Origin: Pseudanabaenaceae cyanobacterium MP8IB2.15
GTDB lineage: Bacteria; Cyanobacteriota; Cyanobacteriia; Pseudanabaenales; Pseudanabaenaceae
Direction: 5' to 3'
Assembly (NCBI GenBank): GCA_030248825.1
Contig: JARCMB010000356.1
Coordinates: forward strand, 1 to 8,420
DNA: 8,420 nt
The notes beneath the pieces were generated by a model. It was not told the DNA's origin. It saw nothing but the letters and a program-made list of their open reading frames with translations, and did no database searches. Positions 6,272 through 8,420 of the stretch are shown here, in pieces. Position 1 is the first letter of the stretch. Every line of letters starts with the position of its first letter. The translations under genes were made by a program, and so were the position numbers.

Positions 6272-6374
6272 TATTAATACAGTAGAAGAGTGCAACTAGA
6301 AATGCAAGTGTTTTAATATAAATTCACAATCAAATTAATCGAAAATATGCCCTAATTCCTAACTTATTCAATTT

Positions 6375-6449
6375 GTAATTCCTAGGGAATTACGGACTCT
6401 CTTGTGCTTAACTAGAAATGAGTATTCCCCAAAAAAGCGTCTGGGAATA
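6375..6449 (+). promoter_or_regulatory. Alternating complementary segments upstream of the 6477 gene
   Basis: Four segments can pair in competing ways: A GTAATTCC (6375-6382), B GGGAATTAC (6385-6393), C TATTCCC (6423-6429), D GGGAATA (6443-6449). A pairs with B over 8 bp, C with D over 7 bp, and GGGAAT of B with ATTCCC of C over 6 bp. The last pairing excludes the other two. This is the logic of an attenuator or riboswitch-like leader, 27 nt before the ATG. The A/B pair has only a 3-nt centre and could instead be a protein operator. Confidence 0.35.
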
Positions 6450-6476
6450 TTTGCAGAATTTACTGAAAACATCCTC

Positions 6477-6872
6477 ATGCCTCGCCCAATCCCTAAGCTC
6501 ACAATTAATCTAGTTGGAGGATCGGTTGCAATTGCTTTCTCACTAGAAGCAGCCCGCGACCTCATGTCTCAGATCGATCGACTGATGGGAAGTCTCCGCT
6601 CGATCGCGACAAGGTTCAATCCTCCTAAGAGTGATGATGGTGATGAGCCGAAGAATGAAACTAAAGTTAAAGTCTCGCCACAGCCCTCGATGGAATATCA
6701 GCATATGGGCGATGTCTTCCTAGAAATTTTTTGCAATCCGAATATTTGGCCGACTCCGTTTGCCGCGAAGGTGCTGATTACGGTGCGAGACGATCGAATT
6801 CGGCTGACGACTGAAGCAGAATTGAGCCGATCGATCGAAGATATCAATCAGTACATTGAAGCTGTGGGATGA
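6477..6872 (+). CDS. Conserved-looking cyanobacterial hypothetical protein
   Basis: I do not recognise a characterised family for this 131-residue soluble protein. The N-terminus (MPRPIPKLTINLVGGSVAIAFSLEAARDLMSQIDRL) suggests a beta strand followed by an amphipathic helix. A charged, low-complexity linker follows (about residues 47-65, rich in D, E and K), then a well-folded C-terminal half (GDVFLEIFCNPNIWPTPFAAKVLITVRDDRIRLTTEAELSRSIEDINQYIE). The ATG at 6477 is preferred to the in-frame TTG at 6402: the added 25 residues look unlike protein-coding sequence and overlap leader stems. Four CGATCG sites in its body mark it as native. It lies 78 bp before the small membrane ORF and shares direction with pyrB, but a possible terminator stands between them. 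Function unknown. Confidence 0.8.
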   Translation: MPRPIPKLTINLVGGSVAIAFSLEAARDLMSQIDRLMGSLRSIATRFNPPKSDDGDEPKNETKVKVSPQPSMEYQHMGDVFLEIFCNPNIWPTPFAAKVLITVRDDRIRLTTEAELSRSIEDINQYIEAVG

Positions 6873-6924
6873 CAAAGGTAAAAGTAAAAGGCTATTTTTA
6901 GGCGGATTCGATCGAGCAAGTAGT

Positions 6925-6949
6925 AAACTAGAGGCTGGCACTAGTTTTT
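6925..6949 (+). terminator. Weak terminator-like hairpin with T5 tail
   Basis: AAACTAG (6925-6931) pairs with CTAGTTT (6941-6947) around a 9-nt loop, and the stem runs into T5 (6945-6949). The stem has only two G-C pairs, so termination would be inefficient. It ends at the possible start of the next small ORF (TTG 6948, ATG 6951). Confidence 0.35.
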
Positions 6950-6950
6950 G

Positions 6951-7142
6951 ATGTTTTCACCTAAAATCATGTCTTTTCTCCGTCAGTTCTTGGCTCCGTT
7001 TCTGATCTTCCTCACATTTCTATTTGCGTTGGTTGTGGTCAGTTCACGGGCTTTTCTTCCCAGTGACATGTTTGAACCTGCCCCAATTGGTTTGATTTCA
7101 GATGCCGTGTCTGTGGTTCTGAGTTTGACCGCGAGTAGCTAG
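6951..7142 (+). CDS. Small single-helix membrane protein upstream of pyrB
   Basis: A 63-residue peptide with one strongly hydrophobic segment at about residues 13-31 (rich in F, L and V), preceded by Lys5 and Arg11 and followed by Arg33. The tail, PSDMFEPAPIGLISDAVSVVLSLTASS, is mildly amphipathic. It could be a one-pass membrane protein or an uncleaved signal anchor; no lipobox is seen. The ATG at 6951 is used. An adjacent upstream TTG (6948) adds one residue, and an internal ATG at 6969 would clear the upstream hairpin. None has a well-placed Shine-Dalgarno (GAGG at 6931-6934 is too far). The stop lies 4 bp before the pyrB start, so the two are probably co-transcribed. I do not recognise the family, and expression is unproven. 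Confidence 0.6.
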   Translation: MFSPKIMSFLRQFLAPFLIFLTFLFALVVVSSRAFLPSDMFEPAPIGLISDAVSVVLSLTASS

Positions 7143-7146
7143 AAAA

Positions 7147-8127
7147 ATGTCTGAGCTAACTTGGCGACGGCGGCACATCATTTCGCTAGCAGATTTTACG
7201 CCCCAAGACTATGAGCTAGTAATGCAGACGGCATTGAGTTTTCAAGAAGTGCTGTCACGCCGCAATAAGAAAGTGCCGACCTTGCAAGGTAAGGTAGTGG
7301 CAAATTTGTTTTTTGAATCTTCAACCCGCACCCGTAACAGCTTTGAGTTGGCTGCTAAACGTTTGTCTGCGGACGTGTTAAATTTTTCACCCAGCACGTC
7401 TTCGTTGACAAAAGGTGAGACGATCCTCGATACAGCCCGAACTTTTCTGGCAATGGGGACAGATATTATGGTGATTCGCCATCAAGCGGCGGGTGTACCT
7501 GATGCGATCGCTCAGGATATGGATGCGCTGGGCGGCAAGGTGGCGGTGCTGAATGCGGGAGATGGTAAGCACGAACATCCCTCCCAAGCTTTGCTAGATT
7601 TGTTTACGTTGGTGAGTTATTTGAATGCGTCGAACCCGACTGCCAGTGAAATCAAGGGTAAGAAAATCGCGATTGTGGGAGATATTATGCATTCGCGGGT
7701 GGCTCGGTCTAACCTGTGGAGTTTGATTACAAATGGTGCTGATGTCCATCTCGCTGCCCCACCAACTCTCTTGCCGCCTGAGTTTGCTAGCTATGGTGCG
7801 AAAATTCACTATTCCCTTGCCCCTGCTTTAGAAGATGCCGATTTTGTTATGACTTTGCGCTTGCAGACTGAACGGATGAGTCAAAACTTAATTCCCAGTC
7901 TGCGCGAGTATCATGCTCAGTTTGGCATTACCCGCGATCGATTAGCGAAATGTTCACCACATGTTCAGGTATTGCATCCAGGCCCTGTAAATCGTGGTGT
8001 AGAGATTAGTTCCGATCTAATGGATGATCCGCGTTTGAGTTTGATCGAACGGCAGGTAACTAATGGCGTGGCAATTCGGATGGGTCTATTATTCTTAATC
8101 GGATCTTCTAGTTTGGACAAATTCTAA
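7147..8127 (+). CDS. pyrB: Aspartate carbamoyltransferase catalytic subunit
   Basis: PyrB condenses carbamoyl phosphate with L-aspartate to N-carbamoyl-aspartate, the committed step of pyrimidine synthesis in the cytoplasm. The protein has 326 residues, normal for the family. The carbamoyl-phosphate loop FFESSTRTR is at 55-63 and the mobile active-site loop SLTKGET at 86-92 (Lys89, from the neighbouring subunit). HPSQALLDLFT (144-154) follows, then VGDIMHSRVARSN at the start of the aspartate domain (177-189), TLRLQTER (236-243) and HPGPVNRGVEI (277-287). No regulatory-chain gene (pyrI) is next to it, as usual in cyanobacteria. The ATG at 7147 follows the small membrane ORF by 4 bp. The 3' end converges on a PIN-domain gene with 11 bp between stops and no terminator. 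Confidence 0.97.
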   Translation: MSELTWRRRHIISLADFTPQDYELVMQTALSFQEVLSRRNKKVPTLQGKVVANLFFESSTRTRNSFELAAKRLSADVLNFSPSTSSLTKGETILDTARTFLAMGTDIMVIRHQAAGVPDAIAQDMDALGGKVAVLNAGDGKHEHPSQALLDLFTLVSYLNASNPTASEIKGKKIAIVGDIMHSRVARSNLWSLITNGADVHLAAPPTLLPPEFASYGAKIHYSLAPALEDADFVMTLRLQTERMSQNLIPSLREYHAQFGITRDRLAKCSPHVQVLHPGPVNRGVEISSDLMDDPRLSLIERQVTNGVAIRMGLLFLIGSSSLDKF

Positions 8128-8138
8128 CATTTAGACGC

Positions 8139-8420
8139 TCAAGGCAGGATATCAAAGTAATCACAATGCTTTGGACGCACAAGAGAAAAATCACGGCGAT
8201 CTAAGGTTAGAACACAGGTAATGCCAACTCTCTCTGAAATTGCTATGATTGCGGCATCGACAAAATCGAGTTGACTATCAGCATACTGCTCTAAAATCTG
8301 ATTTACTCGTTCTAAATCTGTAGCTGTAATCGCCTCAAGTTGAGTATTGCTAGCAGCCAGATTAGCTAAAAATTGGCGCATTGCTTGATGCCCTAATCTC
8401 GATCCAATCAAATAGCAGAC
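8139..8420 (-). CDS. PIN-domain (VapC-like) ribonuclease, C-terminal part, cut by window edge
   Basis: Ninety-three C-terminal codons are visible; the 5' end lies beyond base 8420. The frame stays open to the edge (VCYLIGSRLGHQAMRQFL...), so the TTG at 8409-8411 is not the start. VapC toxins are Mg-dependent RNases held in check by a cognate antitoxin. Visible PIN hallmarks are the helix after the conserved acidic turn (the CYLIG region), QLDFVDAAIIAISERVG carrying the third conserved Asp, and VLTLDRRDFSLVRP with the fourth conserved Asp, ending in FDILP. The first catalytic Asp would be in the missing part. An antitoxin gene, if present, would lie just upstream on the minus strand and outside the window. 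Family is confident; toxin role is inferred. Confidence 0.85.
   Translation of the reverse strand, partial: VCYLIGSRLGHQAMRQFLANLAASNTQLEAITATDLERVNQILEQYADSQLDFVDAAIIAISERVGITCVLTLDRRDFSLVRPKHCDYFDILP

Larger units (their letters stand above)
5621..6476. other. Large AT-rich non-coding region downstream of rluD
   Basis: These 856 bases contain no convincing gene on either strand; the only short ATG frames (for example 11 codons at 5843 or 5962) lack ribosome sites. They lack the CGATCG motif common elsewhere. Visible structure: a hairpin at 5691-5720; a small stem with a T5 tail at 5812-5836; a 7-bp stem TCTCCTG/CAGGAGA at 6041-6072 that would mask an AGGAG with no start codon after it; a possible small RNA at about 6195-6271; and mutually exclusive stems at 6375-6449 ahead of the next gene. 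It may hold regulatory RNA or decayed sequence. Confidence 0.5.

Noticed and set aside
6402..6476. TTG start giving 25 extra residues to the 6477 gene
   Set aside because: Rare start codon, no ribosome site, odd composition, and the stretch overlaps leader stems C and D. The ATG at 6477 gives a natural N-terminus.
5621..6476. tRNA, tmRNA, SRP RNA, 6S RNA, Yfr1 or CRISPR repeats in the large spacer
   Set aside because: No cloverleaf with a TTCRA arm, no signature sequences of these RNAs, and no regularly spaced direct repeats.

Overview
The window looks like chromosomal DNA of a cyanobacterium with moderate G+C. CGATCG, the core of the cyanobacterial HIP1 palindrome, occurs about 30 times by eye where about two would be expected by chance. 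One full GCGATCGC octamer lies near 7504. The housekeeping proteins (enolase, HU, an RluD-type pseudouridine synthase, PyrB) all read as cyanobacterial types. The genus cannot be fixed from this sequence.

Layout. Bases 1-785 hold the N-terminal 60% of enolase on the minus strand. A 490-bp divergent spacer rich in dyads leads to hup (HU, 1276-1560), which ends in two consecutive hairpins; the second is a textbook intrinsic terminator. Next comes a PD-(D/E)XK-like protein of unknown role (1695-2324), then a tail-to-tail restriction-modification pair: a C5-cytosine methyltransferase with an N-terminal excisionase-type helix-turn-helix (2393-3823), and a SinI/AvaII-like restriction endonuclease on the minus strand (3815-4567). 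The two R-M genes overlap by 9 bp at their stop codons. rluD follows (4688-5620), then about 850 bp of AT-rich non-coding DNA with several dyads and one possible small RNA. The window closes with a conserved-looking hypothetical protein (6477-6872), a 63-residue one-helix membrane peptide (6951-7142) placed 4 bp before pyrB (7147-8127), and a VapC-like PIN-domain gene that runs off the right edge on the minus strand.

How it fits together. The most distinctive unit is the R-M pair. Family resemblance points to recognition of GGWCC (AvaII/SinI type). A by-eye scan agrees: GGTCC occurs once, inside the methyltransferase's own catalytic motif, and GGACC not at all, while the same-composition control CCWGG occurs seven times. 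GGCCC and GGGCC are also nearly absent, so GGNCC cannot be excluded. The methyltransferase promoter carries an 8-bp inverted repeat across its -10 box, a good candidate operator for autoregulation through the fused helix-turn-helix. The R-M genes hold only two CGATCG sites in 2.2 kb, against about 28 in the remaining 6.2 kb, which suggests horizontal acquisition. No CRISPR array, tRNA, rRNA or insertion sequence was seen.
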